Shown one piece after another: positions 11,524 through 23,303 of a stretch of DNA of 64,000 nt. The notes beneath the pieces were generated by a model. It was given only the letters and a program-made list of their open reading frames with translations, was not told the origin of the DNA and searched no databases. The translations under genes and the position numbers were made by a program. Source of the DNA: Brachionus manjavacas. Its lineage: Eukaryota > Rotifera > Eurotatoria > Ploima > Brachionidae. The DNA lies in the NCBI GenBank assembly GCA_019054805.1, contig JAHQIY010000012.1, positions 186,001 through 250,000 of the forward strand. Direction: 5' to 3'. How positions within the stretch are numbered: the stretch's first letter is position 1; every line of letters begins with the position of its first letter.

Positions 11524-12012
11524 TTATTATTTATTTATTTGTTTTCTGTAGCGAGCTAGGGCTCCTCCAGAATAAATTAAAAAAAAATGGAATAGTGTGA
11601 CTCAGTCCTGTCCCAACATATCTCTCACTCAACTCAAAAAGACGATTCGAGACTGTTAGTAATTTTAGTTTATTAAAAGCTTCAAGTTGCACGATGTTGG
11701 AGGGAGTATCATATTTTAACTTAAGGATAGATCTTACTGCTGTATTCTGAATTGCTTGTAGTTTTTTGATATTATTTTCTGAAAATGAATTCAAGCAAGG
11801 AAAAGAATAGTCTAAAATTGATCCGACTAAAGATTTATATAAATTTCCTAGTGTGTTTTGAGTGAGACCCCATTTTTTATTTGACAATATCTAATGACAT
11901 TTAGCCTTTTGTTGCAGCGTTCTTTAATTTCGTCTACTAGTATATTAAAGTTTAACTTAGAATCAAATTTAATACCAAGAAACTTGATTTCTTTTTGGCT
12001 CACTATTCTTTT
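11524..12012 (-). pseudogene. Family B LINE 3' end (reverse transcriptase tail plus hairpin)
   Basis: The minus-strand frame 11887-11531 encodes SNKKWGLTQNTLGNLYKSL and KKLQAIQNTAVRSILKLKYD, identical in style to the full element at 35.9-36.3 kb. Similarity extends upstream to about 12012 and downstream to the terminal hairpin at 11544-11572 and an AAATAAATAA tail. It is 5' truncated; the segment just before the tail lacks the usual T-rich untranslated region. It is also present in the inverted duplicate at 43.15-43.69 kb. Confidence 0.85.
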
Positions 12013-12070
12013 TCTAGGGGTTATGAAGTTCGTTTCAATTCAGAAAAACTTGAATAACTTTTTCACTAAA

Positions 12071-12277
12071 AGAGATAATTCAGTTCTGTAAAATGCTTAA
12101 TTATAAGCAAATTTGCTTAATGCAGTGAAATACTATGCAATTTTCTGCATTTTGCACCCCATTAAAAAGTATTCCTATCAAGTGTGCAATTAAATTGCAG
12201 AGTTTTTGCAGACATATATTTTTGGATTAAGCAAAGTTGCTTAACCACTAAGCATTTTACATAACTAAATTATCTCT
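12071..12277. mobile_element. MITE with about 30 bp terminal inverted repeats
   Basis: The left end AGAGATAATTCAGTTCTGTA followed by AAATGCTTA is mirrored at the right end, with only a few mismatches. The 207 bp element has no coding capacity. Its interior carries the word TTGCAGAGTTTTTGCAG that recurs in other fold-back elements here. The target duplication is unclear. It is absent from the duplicated block at 43 kb. Confidence 0.7.
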
Positions 12278-12282
12278 GACTC

Positions 12283-12315
12283 AAACATTACTACACATGC
12301 AGTGTAGTAATGTTT
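12283..12315. repeat. Perfect 14 bp-arm palindrome
   Basis: AAACATTACTACAC, a five-base ATGCA loop, then GTGTAGTAATGTTT. The left arm plus loop also occurs at 11443-11461 as a direct repeat flanking the family B fragment and the MITE. Confidence 0.75.
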
Positions 12316-12394
12316 TTTAATTTTTTAATTTAGGTACTTCCGATCCGTGAAGTATCGTAACACTTGTTTTAATATTTGGAATTTTAGGAAAAGA

Positions 12395-12545
12395 AGAAAT
12401 ACTAAGGTAGCAATTTAACATTGTTGCTTGATATTTAATATCTTGATTCGAAACCTTCTTTATTTTTTTCACTAGTTAGACAACTAAAGAAACAAAACGA
12501 TTCAATCCTGCCCTGAAATATCTCCCATCCAACTAAAAAAGTAAA
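12395..12545 (-). pseudogene. Heavily decayed family B LINE tail
   Basis: GATTCGAAACCTTCTTTATT and ATATCTCCCATCCAACT align by eye with the C-terminal coding end of family B on the minus strand (compare 60430-60520). It is short and diverged. Confidence 0.5.
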
Positions 12546-13562
12546 TTAACGCACTTTTCTAACGTAAAAAAAAACAAATTTAAAAAATTTAAAAAATTTA
12601 ATTTGAAATATTGAAATGGATCATTTTCATTAAAATTAAATTTGCACTTCGACAATCATAATGAATACCATGGAACCTGTCAAATCAGGAATCGTGCTGG
12701 AATTTGTACTTAAAATAAACTAACTGAAACTTGTGTTAATTTTCTTAAAAAGGTCGGCCAAAAAATTCTTCAAAAGTCTTAGAATATTAATTATATTGAA
12801 TTAAAATTAAAAATAAAGCTAAAATTGCATTTCTTTATCAATTTTATTAAATAATTAAAAGTCTGAACAACACACAATAAAAAGTGCGCTAGAAAGTTTT
12901 CTATGAATTTTTCTGGATTTACTGAAAATTACTAAAAATTGCTAAAAAAAAGATGTGTAGCACAGTGTTAAGGTTGTTTTTAAGTAATGTGTGCTTGTTA
13001 GATTTTAAGAATGTGTTGAAACGATTTTTGCGTGTGTTGGCTTGGTAGATCCCTTATTTATCATGTTTTCGATATTTTCTTTCTTGCTTAAAATATGAAA
13101 TTTAGCCAAATTATCTGTTTAATACTAAACAGAAGGGAGTATTAAAGAAATGATGGGCAGTCTGTGATGCCAAACTAAGTCAAAAGCTTAGGATCCAAAA
13201 TTGTTGTTCTGGATAAATTATAATTCGGAATAGAACAGAAAAGCAGAAAATTCCTAATAAAAAAATTTCATCGATGAGATTAATTTAATTTTAAAATTCA
13301 TAAAATAAAATAAAATAAAAGTAATTTGTTTGATTTATTTGTTTGATTTAAATTATTAAATCTAAGATGGTCAACATAATATTGAAATCTATTAATTGCT
13401 CTCTTCATCATTTAAAAAAAACTAACCAGGTGCAAATGCAACCATAGTTAATATGCAAATGAGGACCCCGTTAGGATCATCAGCTCTCAAAGATGAATAC
13501 AAGACAGTTTGCTAGAAACTGAAATTTCAATCAATCGTTTCAAGAAGTTTCAGGAAATCATT
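12546..13562. other. AT-rich interval without recognised features
   Basis: I see no open frame with family resemblance and no RNA gene. It is absent from the inverted duplicate, so it was either inserted here or deleted there. Confidence 0.45.
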
Positions 13563-13651
13563 GTCTCTGCAAAAACTCTGCAAATTAGTTTTAATAATTC
13601 TCTAATAATTCATTTAATGATTTGCAGACTTGCAGAGTTTTTGCAGAGACT
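13563..13651. repeat. Fold-back with CTCTGCAAAAACTCTGCA arms
   Basis: CTCTGCAAAAACTCTGCA at 13565-13582 is mirrored as TGCAGAGTTTTTGCAGAG at 13631-13648. The same 18-mer is found in the fold-back elements at 21.5 and 46.2 kb. Confidence 0.7.
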
Positions 13652-14679
13652 AAATTTGGATGGTACAAAGTTTGTATCAGCTGATACATTTTGCAGAAGA
13701 ATTTTTAGACTAATGGTAAAAAAGTTATTTAATTTTACAAATATTTTTTTTGTTCTTTGTTCCAAAATTCACAATGCCCCGCTTTTCTCTTTAATAAGTA
13801 AGAAAGTTTACCATGTTAGATGCCATCGAGTCTTATTTTTAGCAGCCACTTGAATAGCAAATGGTAAAAATGCAGCTTAAATTTACTTCGATACAAGATT
13901 AAATTAATTTGAAGCATTCTATATCATTAAAAGTCGTAAAACTAAATCATTTATTTAAAAAAAAAAAAATTTTAATTTTTAAATTAATTAATTAAGGTAG
14001 AAGTAAAACCAAAATTTTATCTTTTTATTTTGTTTTTCTATATTTTTGGGAGGTTTTTTTTATTCAATTATAGAAATCATAAAAAATTGAAAATTTTAAT
14101 TTCTATCAAAAGTTATTAAATAACAATTATTTGCTGATTTTCAACAATTTTCAAATTTAATCTTTCTTAAAATTTTTTTAAAATGTTTTTAAAATTTTTT
14201 TTAGAATAATTTTTGAACATTTATATTTAAAAAACTCAAATAATTTTATTCGAAATTGAGAATGATTTTTTTGATGTAATTTTCCAAAGTTCAGCATTTT
14301 TTTCTTTTCAAAATTCGTGAAAGTATCAAAAAATTAGACAACTTTTTTACTAAAATTAAAAATTAAGCCTAATTATCTAGAGGTTTTTACAATTTTAATT
14401 TCAAAATTTATCGGGACAGAAACTGCAATGTAATGAATGATTTGACTATTTGCTTGAAACAATAAAAAACAATTAGCGCACAAGTAATTAAAAAATAATC
14501 TTTATCAAGATAGCCTAGGAAAACAACATCCCTTTACTTTGAGTTAAATTTTTTATCAAATAATAGGAGATAAATCATATCAAGTGACATACACAAGACC
14601 ATAACTTTAACTAAAATGCTTAAGTCTTCAACAAAGTCAATTACATAAGAAAAAATTAGAATTCACAAGTACTCCTAAA
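13652..14679. other. Upstream region of the SLC26 gene
   Basis: AT-rich and non-coding. From about 13990 on it is duplicated in inverted orientation at 43140-42473, so promoter-proximal DNA was copied together with the first codons of the gene. Confidence 0.6.
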
Positions 14680-17600
14680 ATGACTCCAATTGAAAAAACT
14701 GCTAACGATGAAACACAGGTCCAGATTAACCGACCTGTTTATCAATATGAAAAGTTTAAGAACAAGCATTCAACTAGCCCGTTTAAAGGTTTTAGTGTAA
14801 TGCTTACAATTCGGGCTATGTTGATTAAGAGTTGTTCGCCTGGAAAAGAGTGCCTTGTCCAAAATGTTCTCAATCGATTGCCTTTTTTAGTCTGGCTTAG
14901 GGAATACAACTTAAAAGAGACTTTTTTAGCTGATCTTTTCGCCGGCCTGACCGTAGGAATTATGCAAATACCGCAAGGAATGGGCTACGCTTTGTTGGCT
15001 TCTTTAGCTCCAATCTATGGACTGTACACTTCTTTTTTTCCTGTCTTTATTTACTTTTTTCTCGGGACATCAAAACAGCTATCAATGGGAACATTTGCCA
15101 TCACATCACTCATGACTAGTTCATTGATCACCAATTTGGAGGACAAATACGCTCCACCGGAAGGGTTTAACAAAACATTGAATGACATGACGCAAGAAAT
15201 CGACGTGTCCAATTTTTTGAGTGATGATAGAGACGAAGCTAGAGTTCTGATCGGAATGGCATCTGCCTTTTGGATCGGCATAATTCAAATAGTAATGTTT
15301 TTCTTCAATCTAGGATTCATTACATCGTTTTTAAGTGAGCCCATGATAAATGGATTTTTGACTGGTATTTTTAAATCAAATAAATTGATTAAAAAGAAAA
15401 AAAATATTAATTTTTTAGGGAGTGCAATTCATGTTTTTACTTCACAGATTAAGTCAGTTTTGGGAATTTCTTTGAAAAACTACTCAGGAGCTTTTCAAAT
15501 TCCAAAAGTTTGTTTTTTTTTTAAATTGTTTTTATAAAATAATAAATATTTTAAAAAAGATTTGGTATAATATAATTTTGAAAATTCCCCAAACAAATGT
15601 AGCTACAGTCCTAACCTCCGCTATTTGTATTGGACTTTTATTTGCTGTTAAATTTTCAATCAATGACAAATTTACCAAAAAATTCAAAGGTAAGTTTAAA
15701 TAATTTTATTTTTTCTATTTTTACATGACCACATTTTTGCACGCATTTTTTCTTTTGGGCCATGCACCAAGGTTCATCTCGATAATGCTTTATTAATTTA
15801 ATTTTTAATTATATTATTAATTTTATAAATTTGATAATGAACGAATGGTCTAATTGCGTAACGTAATTCTTAATTTAATGCGCTATTTAATCTTGATTTA
15901 AAACTAAATATAAATTATGCATTTGGTACAGCACCAAATATAAGAAATATTAAAACAACAGAAAACTATTTATTAAAAAATTCTATTTAAAATTTTAATT
16001 AAAATTTTTAGAACTGTAGAATTCTTTTTTTAATTTCTTTAAATTAGATATTTGGTAATATTTTTTAATATTTTAATTTATTTATTTACCCAGTTATATA
16101 CTATTACGCCATTCAAACAAAAGTAAACAAGAAAATTTTTACTCATAAATTAATTGATTTTGAAAAATTAATAAAATTCAAATTAAATTATTCATTATTT
16201 TTCGTTGATGAAAACTTTTGAAAGAGCTTTAAATTCATTAAAAACTAATCTTTCGGTTTTAAAAGCTAAACAATATAAAACTATAAATTCAAAATATTAA
16301 AAAAAATTCAAAATATTAAATTTTTTTTTCTAAATCTTCACAATTATCGTTTTCACCGTTTTTTAAACATACGGAAAAGTGTTAAAGTTAAAAAAATAAT
16401 TCCAATTAAAACAAAACAATTTTGTTTTCTCAATAAACAGATAAAATTTTAATAATTTTAATTTTAATTTAAATTATCAAGGTTTTTTTTCTCTCTTAAT
16501 TTCTTTTGTAATTGTTGAGTATTCTTGAAAAAATTAAAATAAAATGTATGATTAGATACAGTGCTGCTACGATACCTTGAATTAACCATATTTTACGTAA
16601 ATTATGGTAAATTCACGATATTTTACCATATTTACCGTAAAATATGGTAATCTAAAAAAGGGTATTTTTCGTAAAATAACGATAATTATCGTAAGATACC
16701 GATAATTACTGTATAATTCAGTGAAAAAAAAGATTTCCAAAATTTCTCGAAAAAAACTGATTTTCATGAAAAAAATTTTTTTTTTGAATTTTTGAAAAAG
16801 GAAAACAAAAAAATTTTTTTGGACAAAAATTGACGTAAATTTCGGTAAATTCTTGTAAAAAAAGGTAAAAAATGGTAAAAATTAAACAGAAAAGGAAAAA
16901 TGGATTTTTTATTATTTCATTCAATTTTTTTTCTAAACAAATTAAAATAAACAATGTTTAAATATTAATTTTTTATTGAAAATTAATATTTACGAAAAAT
17001 ACCCTTTTTTAGATTACCATATTTTACGGTAAATATGGTAAAATATCGTGAATTTACCATAATTTACGTAAAATATGGTGAATTCAAGGTATCGTAGCAG
17101 CACTGTATATTTTTAATTTTCAAAAGTACTTCTAAAATGACTAGTTCGTTTAATAATTTTTATTTCTTTATTTTTGTTTGTTTAATCTAACTAATTATCT
17201 AAAATAAAGCATTAAAAACATTTGGTTTAAACTTTTAATTTCCTTTACTCAATTTTATCAAAGTTTTCTAAATCTTACTGAATTTTACCGTTTCAAAATT
17301 TGTTTTTTACATAAATTTACGTAAAAATCGGTACATTTTATAATATAATAGCGTTTTTTATTGGCGTTTTTGTTTAAACGTAATTTTGAGGAATTACCAA
17401 ATGATAGAAAAAAAATACATAGAATTGCATTTAAAAAAAAAAAAACATAGAAAAAAAATTAATTTAGAAATGGTTTAATTTGTGTTTTAATTACAAAATG
17501 TCTCCAATGTTGAAATAACATTGAAAAAGTGCGATGTTTCAAATATTTTTTTCAGTTTAAAAAAAAAAATAATTTCAAATTAATATTGCAAACATGAAAA

Positions 17601-20600
17601 ACTTTGAGTTTTTTTATAAATTTAGACTTTGGGTTTGTGATATGATTATCCTTAAAGATAATATTTGTAGTTTAAAAAACTATCTACTCTCTGTTTTCCA
17701 TTTTTTATAAATTAAGTATTTGTTAAAATGCTCCAAACGAAAGTAAATTATCACTAAAGTCAAAATTTTATAAGACTAAAACCAAGTTTTTCGGGCCTAG
17801 TCGCTTAGGTAAACTATGATTCACATGTAACTGGAACGATTCTTGTTCTCAGGTTTTAAGACATATTAGTTCACCTAATCTAAAAATTGTTCACCTAATT
17901 TAAAAAAGCTAATGTAATGATAAAAAATAAGATAGAAAAAAATAATTACATAGAAAATTTAAAGTCTGGTGAAGTAGAAAAATTTTTCGAAATAGATGAA
18001 TCTATGTTCCCCAAAGTCAAACACTTAAAGGGTTAAAAATTAATTTTAGTTTTCTTTAATTTTTTTATTTTATGCTGAAAGGCGAAGATTTAAGTAGAGA
18101 GCGCATTTGGGTATTTGGGATTTTTGAAAGAGTAATACCAAGTCAACCAGATCAGAGCAAATGCTAAGCTATTTCTAAATCTCCTTCAAATTAAAAATAA
18201 AATAGTTAATAACTAATTTTTATAACAGTTTCAAGAATTAGGCATTCTATTAAATTGCTTTAAATTCAATTTGTTCACATTATCTAAAAATTGTTCACCT
18301 AAATTCTATTTTAGTTCACCTTTACGTGAACAAAAAAATTGGGTGAACCAATAGTCCACAAAACCTGATAACAAAAATTTTTCGGATAATAGGTGAACTT
18401 TGGTTCTTTTAACAAAATTAAGTGAACAAATACACGATTAAAATTACAAATTATAGAACAATGGTTCTTTTTAGCTCATTTCTAATTAAGTCTATTTGAG
18501 CTAAACTGTTTTTTTCGGTAAAAATCATATTTGTTTTTGAATTAATTAAAGATTTCAAATATTGTTTATCTTATTTTTATAATTCACTTTTTGTTCAATA
18601 AAATATAAAACAGTTAATTTTTTTTAAAGTTTTATTAACTAAAGTCAGAAAAAAAAATTAAAAAAAAATCCACCTTGAGTTAGTTATTGAAAAGTATTGA
18701 ATTAAAAAATTTTTGACTTGAGTTATTTTCGTAACTAACTCAAGTTTTTTAACAACTCAAGTCGAAATTTCACTCCAGTTAGAATGGGTTATAATTTTGA
18801 GACAATTTTTTTTTAAGCTAAATTCTTTTTTCACTTAAATCAAAATTAAAAACTTCTGGATTGAGATGAAAATTGAATCATTTTATGCTTTAATTCCAAA
18901 TAAGTTTGGCATTGAGTCTTAAAGATATATTTACAAGTATACGTTTTGGTTTTGGATGATTTCTTTCGACTTATCCGATGAACTTGGTTCTTGTTTGGCA
19001 ATCACCTTATATCAAGCCAAATCCAAATCAATGCAATTATGATCGGGACTGTTTGCAGGCAAAGATAAGACTTCAATATTGTGCTCTTGGAATCATTCCT
19101 TCACTTATCTGGCTTAATAGCAAGGGCCTTGCGTCAATATCTTCTAGCATAACTATTGACGCAAGTTAATCATTTCTAAAATATCAACATATCTCCGAGA
19201 AATAAGCCTTTCATCAAAAATAGGAAATAGCTCTTGGACCATAATTCAGCACCAAAATCCTTGTTTTATTTGTTAATAATGGATTCTTTAATATGGTTCA
19301 CTCATGGCATTGTTCTTATCTGAATTCGGTTTTTACTGTTGTCTCCTTCAACGTTCATTTCATCACTGAAAATTATTTGTCATAATTTAGGTTTGCTCCA
19401 TTATTTAATAATAAAATAAAAGCTTTTATTCCGTCCTGTTTAAAAACTGGAAGTTTGAATTGGCATTTTGGTTTTAAAAGCGTTATGTTTTTTTTAATTA
19501 TGTCAAAAGATTTATTTTATAAATATTTATAAATGGGTGCCGAATAAAATATATTTTTGAGGGATTTTTCATATTTTCGATGTCTAAAAATTAAAAAAAA
19601 TATTAAACTGTGTTATTTTATATCTCTTTCTTTTATCAATAAGATCATAATTATTTTAATTTTTTTGTTTTATTTTGTTCTTTTTGCAGTTTTCTTAGCT
19701 TTAGTATAATGAATCAAATGTAAATTTTATATAATTTACGTTTATCAAGTGAATCCTCTTCTAACTCGAGCAGTAAAAATGAATTTTTAAAATTTCAAAG
19801 ACTCGTTGATAAGAACTTTTGTTTAAGAAATTTTTTCAAATTGATTTGGTGAGTGGATACAGCTCCAATGTGTAAATGATAAATATTTTTTCATCGTTTT
19901 TAATATTCCTAAAATAGAAAAAAAAATAAGTTTAAAAAGAAAAAAATATATAATTAAAAGACTTTTTTTATTAGATTTAGTAAAGATGAGGCTTCTTTTT
20001 CGATTTCATTGTCAAAAAATCAGAGTTGTTTAAAGTCACAAGTCTCAAGTCAAGTCCGAGTCAAAAACTTTTTTTTCACGATGAATAAAATGACTAGAAA
20101 AATTTTTCAAGTATTTAAAAATAAAAAATTGTCTTAATCTTATTTAATCTTTTTTTTACTTTATTTTTATTTTTTTTTTTTTTTATTTTAAATTCTGAGG
20201 GAGCTCAAGCTGGTACAGAAAAACAAATAAATAAAAAATAAATAAGGATGAAAGAATTAAAAACTATTAAACAAAATGGAATTAGCGATTCAATTAAAAT
20301 ATGCGTAGAAAATATAGAAAATGATGTATACAGGAAGATGCTGGTAGGACTAAATCGTTCTAGAAATTGAAGTTGGAAAAAAAAAAATACTTTATGGAAA
20401 TCCATCGATGTTGAATCGCATTTTGTGTTGCTTTATTTTTATTTTAATTGAAAAATGAAAAAATGAATAATAATTTTGTTGAATTAAAAAAAAAGTGAAA
20501 TAAATAAATAAATAAAAAATAAAAATAATCTCGATGACTCGACGTTCCGAGATTCCAAAGTCAATTTTTTCTCCGGTTTTTAAAAATTATTCAAATAAAT

Positions 20601-23303
20601 GTTCCTGATTTCCATGAAGAGCAATTATTCAAGAACGGAAGATCACGAAAATTTTCGCCTAATTCTCACCTACAATCAATGCATTTTTTATATTGTAACA
20701 TGATCGTAAGATTTTTTTTGCGTTCAATGATTGTGAAGTTTCTAAGAAAAAATTTTCCGTTCCAAGAAATGACATTTGCGGTCCCAGGTGGTTTTGATGG
20801 AAGCCAAGCGAGTGTTGGACTTTTTTGTTTAAAAATAATTTTTTAATGACTTGGACTTTAATTTGTGATTTTTAAACAACTCTGCGAAAAATTCTATTTA
20901 ATTGTCGCTTAATTCCTTTATGCTTTTTTTAAGGGAACGCTTTTTGATCTCTGCCATGTAAAGGTGCTCTTCCCCATTCGATTTTTTGGCTTTTCTAAGT
21001 CGGATTTGTTTTCTCGAAAATCAAATGCTTTAGGTGTTATTACCTTCTGATGTATTCGAGAAATTGTAGATGAGCTTTAGGAATCAAGTTGATGGGATTT
21101 TTTGGAATTTGCGGACAGGAAAAGGTTAATGAAATTAATTAAAGTCTTCATTAGTTATCGAAATAATATCGATGTTCTTGAAAGATATCAAGATCTCACC
21201 GATCTTTGGCAGAACATCAATTTATTTTCAACTTGTATTTTAGAATTTTTCCTAATTTTTCTAGTTTTCTTATGTCTTTTTTAAATTGAAGAGTTTCCAC
21301 CAAAATTAGCGAAAATTGAATTTAAAAAGTTGAATTTAAAATTAATTTTTTTCTTTTAGTTCCGATTCCAACTGAACTTTTAATAGTAAGCTAAAAAATA
21401 TTTTAAAATGAAGGCAATTTGCAATTTTAGTACAAAAACTAAAGTATAAAAAATAAAAAAAGGTACAATTATTTTTTCTAGAAGTACAAAACTGGCTCTG
21501 CAAACAGTACAAACTAATTCTAAGCTCTGCAAAAACTCTGCAATTTTCTTTGAAATTAACACAATGAAAAAATATTTTATTAATTTCTCTAAGCCTAGAA
21601 TTCGCTTGAACAAATTTGTATAATTTTGTACTGTTTACAGAAGCATTTTTGTACTAATAGAAAAAACAAATTATAACATAATTATTTTTTGTCGTGTATT
21701 TTTTTTACTAAAATTTTACATTGCCAAAATAAATAAAATTTTACAAAATTACAATATTTAGGTTATTTTTGGTACTTTGATTTCATTTTTGGCAAAGTTA
21801 AATGAAAACTTTGGCATCCGAGTAATCGGACCCATCGAGGCAGGGTAAGAAAAAATTTTCCATTTAATTTCATATAAAATTTATTTAACTAAAAACTAAA
21901 GGCTTCCAAAACCACGTATTCCACCAATTTCTCTTTTTTCGGATGTGATAATCGAATGTTTTTTGATTGCAATAATTGCTTTTGTCAGTAATTATTCTCT
22001 GTGTGATGTTTTTGCCAAAACCCACAAATACAAGATAAATTCAAACCAGGAATTGATGGCTTATGGAACAGGCAATATATTTGGTTCATTTTTTTCCTGT
22101 TTTGTCAGCGCTGGCTCGCTTAGTCGGTCTTTGGTGCAAAATAACGCAGGAGGAAGAACCCAATTAGCTTCTTTGTTCTCAAGTATCATTGTAGGCATGG
22201 TACTGCTTTTCATAGCTCCTTTGTTCAGAGACTTACCTCGCGCTTGTCTAGCTTCAATCATTCTTGTAGCGTTACAAGGTCTATTGAAAAAATTAGCAGA
22301 TTTAAAATTTTATTGGAAAGTCAGCAAAAATGAGTTTGTAAAAAAATATTAATTTAAAATTAATTTAAAATTAATTTTTTTTTTAAGTATCAATTTTTGA
22401 TAACATTTTTGGCAACTGTTATTTTGAATGTTGACTATGGCCTAGCAGTTGGCGTAGTCTATTACATTGTGATGCACATCATTAGATCAATAGAACCCTA
22501 TTCAACCAGATTGGGAAAAATACCACGAACCGAGCTGTATAAAGATATTAAAATATACAAACAAGTAGAATAAAAATTTTTTTTTACTTTTGACAAACTT
22601 TTTTTTATAGGCAGAAGAAATCGACCAAATTAAAATAGTAAGGGTTCAGTCTGAATTGCATGCTTCGAATTCAGAGAGATTCTTGAACTTGGTTTATCAA
22701 TTAACCGAGGCTAAACCTCAAGAATTTATGGAAACATATAAAAAGAGAATGGAATTGAAAAAGAAACAATTGAAGTCCGGCAATTCTTTGTTTGACAAAC
22801 TTCGATCCAGAAATAAGGCGAATAATAACAAGATTGGGATGACCAAAAAAAATGGAGAGATTGCGATCGAAATGAGTCAGAAAGAACAACAAGAAGATTT
22901 GATGCCAAAGCCGAATTTTAAGTATTTGATATTGGATTGTTCACCGTTTATTTTCATTGATTCTGTTGGGGCTAAAGCTATAAAAAAAGTAATAAATAAT
23001 TATTTTTGAATTTTATTTCATTTTTTAAATATTTTAAAAGTTGATCTCTGAATACAAAGAAATTGGAGTTAGTGTTTTACTAGCTGAATGCAATGGTATT
23101 TTTTTAAATTTATTATTCTTTGATGAATTTTTTTTGAATAAATAACTAATAATTATTATTGTCTAGATCCATTTATTGACAGACTAAAACGAATGGAAGC
23201 GGCAAGTTCAAAAGGAAAAAGTGCGGGATTTTATGACGAAAAGATTATTTATTTATCAATAAATGATGCTGTGTTAGATGTCTTAGAAAATTTAAAAATT
23301 TAA
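14680..23303 (+). CDS. SLC26-family anion transporter (sulfate permease/prestin family), ten exons
   Basis: Membrane anion exchanger or channel with a C-terminal STAS domain; the anion cannot be told from sequence. Exons: 14680-15364, 15419-15507, 15560-15689, 21360-21385, 21762-21844, 21902-22337, 22388-22564, 22611-22988, 23041-23095, 23167-23303. All introns are GT-AG and phases join without a break, giving 731 codons, the usual family length. The exon 1 signature GIMQIPQGMGYALLASLAPI is followed by GTSKQLSMGTFA. Later come FLTG joined to SAIHVFTSQ, PIPTELLI, DVFAKTHKY, SAGSLSRSLVQN and the core helices. STAS starts near residue 540 with a Lys/Glu-rich intervening segment, then KYLILDCSPFIFIDSVGAKA. 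The first intron is in frame, so an unspliced reading would look open. Exon 4 is only 26 bp. The first 50 codons are duplicated, inverted, at 42.3 kb. Confidence 0.95.
15690..16558. other. Start of SLC26 intron 3
   Basis: After a GTAAGT donor the intron runs 5.67 kb to 21359, about a hundred times longer than most of its siblings. This first part is AT-rich without recognised elements; the rest is largely transposon debris. Confidence 0.7.
16559..17105. mobile_element. Tc1/mariner-type MITE with long terminal inverted repeats
   Basis: The 547 bp element begins CAGTGCTGCTACGATACCTT and ends with its inverse. The inverted repeats are about 115 bp and nearly perfect (16559-16675 and 16991-17105). 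TA flanks both ends (16557-16558 and 17106-17107), the target duplication of Tc1/mariner elements, and the CAGTG end fits that superfamily. The interior is rich in GGTAAA/TTTACC words and encodes no transposase. It sits in SLC26 intron 3. Confidence 0.88.
17465..18085 (+). mobile_element. R1 repeat copy carrying the empty site of the family C insertion
   Basis: Matches, inverted, the DNA on both sides of the family C LINE: 17465-17895 pairs with 52345-51972, and 17900-18082 with 47220-47040. At 17885-17930 the sequence is continuous across the point where that LINE inserted. It starts with the R1 end (GGTTTAATTTGTGTTTTAAT). It is non-coding, probably a non-autonomous DNA element whose other end is lost here. 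Confidence 0.75.
17860..18440. repeat. GTTCACCT/AGGTGAAC inverted repeats
   Basis: GTTCACCTAAT occurs at 17868-17905 and 18285-18325, and the inverse (GGGTGAACC, AGGTGAACTT) at 18340-18400. The blocks around TCAGGTTTTAAGAC and AAAACCTGATAAC mirror each other. It looks like two partial, opposed repeat copies. Confidence 0.5.
18441..18949. other. Intronic AT-rich DNA with AACTCAAG words
   Basis: At 18670-18775 GAGTTAGTTATT and GTAACTAACTCAAG form a loose inverted repeat. There is no coding signal. Confidence 0.4.
18955..19395 (-). pseudogene. Tc1/mariner transposase relic
   Basis: Minus-strand frames give, in order, IFSDEMNVEGDNSKNRI near 19370 (first catalytic Asp block, compare the family pattern FSDE.NF), then LFPIFDERLISRRYVDILE, NDSKST (degraded N-D-PKH block) and LPANSPDHNCIDLDLA near 19030 (degraded form of the SPDLNPIEN block). 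Several stops and frameshifts interrupt it and there are no visible terminal repeats. It lies in SLC26 intron 3, about 1.9 kb from the mariner-type MITE, but no shared ends link the two. Confidence 0.75.
19396..20026. other. Intronic AT-rich DNA
   Basis: No gene or repeat recognised. Confidence 0.45.
20027..20575 (+). repeat. AAGTC-type dispersed repeat with a solo family B tail inside
   Basis: The head CAGAGTTGTTTAAAGTCACA and CAAGTCAAGTCCGAGTC, and the end GATTCCAAAGTCAATTTTTTC, recur near 59390-59515. Between them, at about 20100-20240, is a T-rich stretch ending in the family B hairpin (20193-20220) and AAATAAATAA tail, so a family B 3' end appears inserted in this repeat. Confidence 0.6.
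20576..21359. other. End of SLC26 intron 3
   Basis: AT-rich with some mixed-composition stretches (20620-21060). I see no family resemblance. It ends in the pyrimidine-rich acceptor TTTTTTTCTTTTAG at 21359. Confidence 0.5.
21413..21725. mobile_element. hAT-like MITE in SLC26 intron 4
   Basis: Begins GGCAATTTGCAATTTTAGTA and ends with a diverged inverse finishing TTGCC; the arms are about 100 bp. It is flanked by AAAATGAA and AAAATAAA, an 8 bp target duplication with one difference. The interior carries CTCTGCAAAAACTCTGCA at 21525-21542. Same family as 46106-46444. It is non-coding and fills most of intron 4 (21386-21761). Confidence 0.78.

Noticed and set aside
15365..15418. Reading exon 1 of SLC26 straight through to 15537 as one exon
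   Set aside because: The 54 bp in between has GT-AG ends and Lys-rich filler that splits the conserved FLTG and SAIHVFTSQ blocks, so it is an in-frame intron.
16582..16954. Minus-strand frames of 61 and 78 codons
   Set aside because: They lie in the AT-rich interior of the mariner-type MITE and consist of low-complexity Phe/Lys/Ile residues.
20205..20405. 66-codon minus-strand frame, hydrophobic
   Set aside because: Overlaps the family B tail and hairpin; hydrophobicity comes from A-runs read in reverse.
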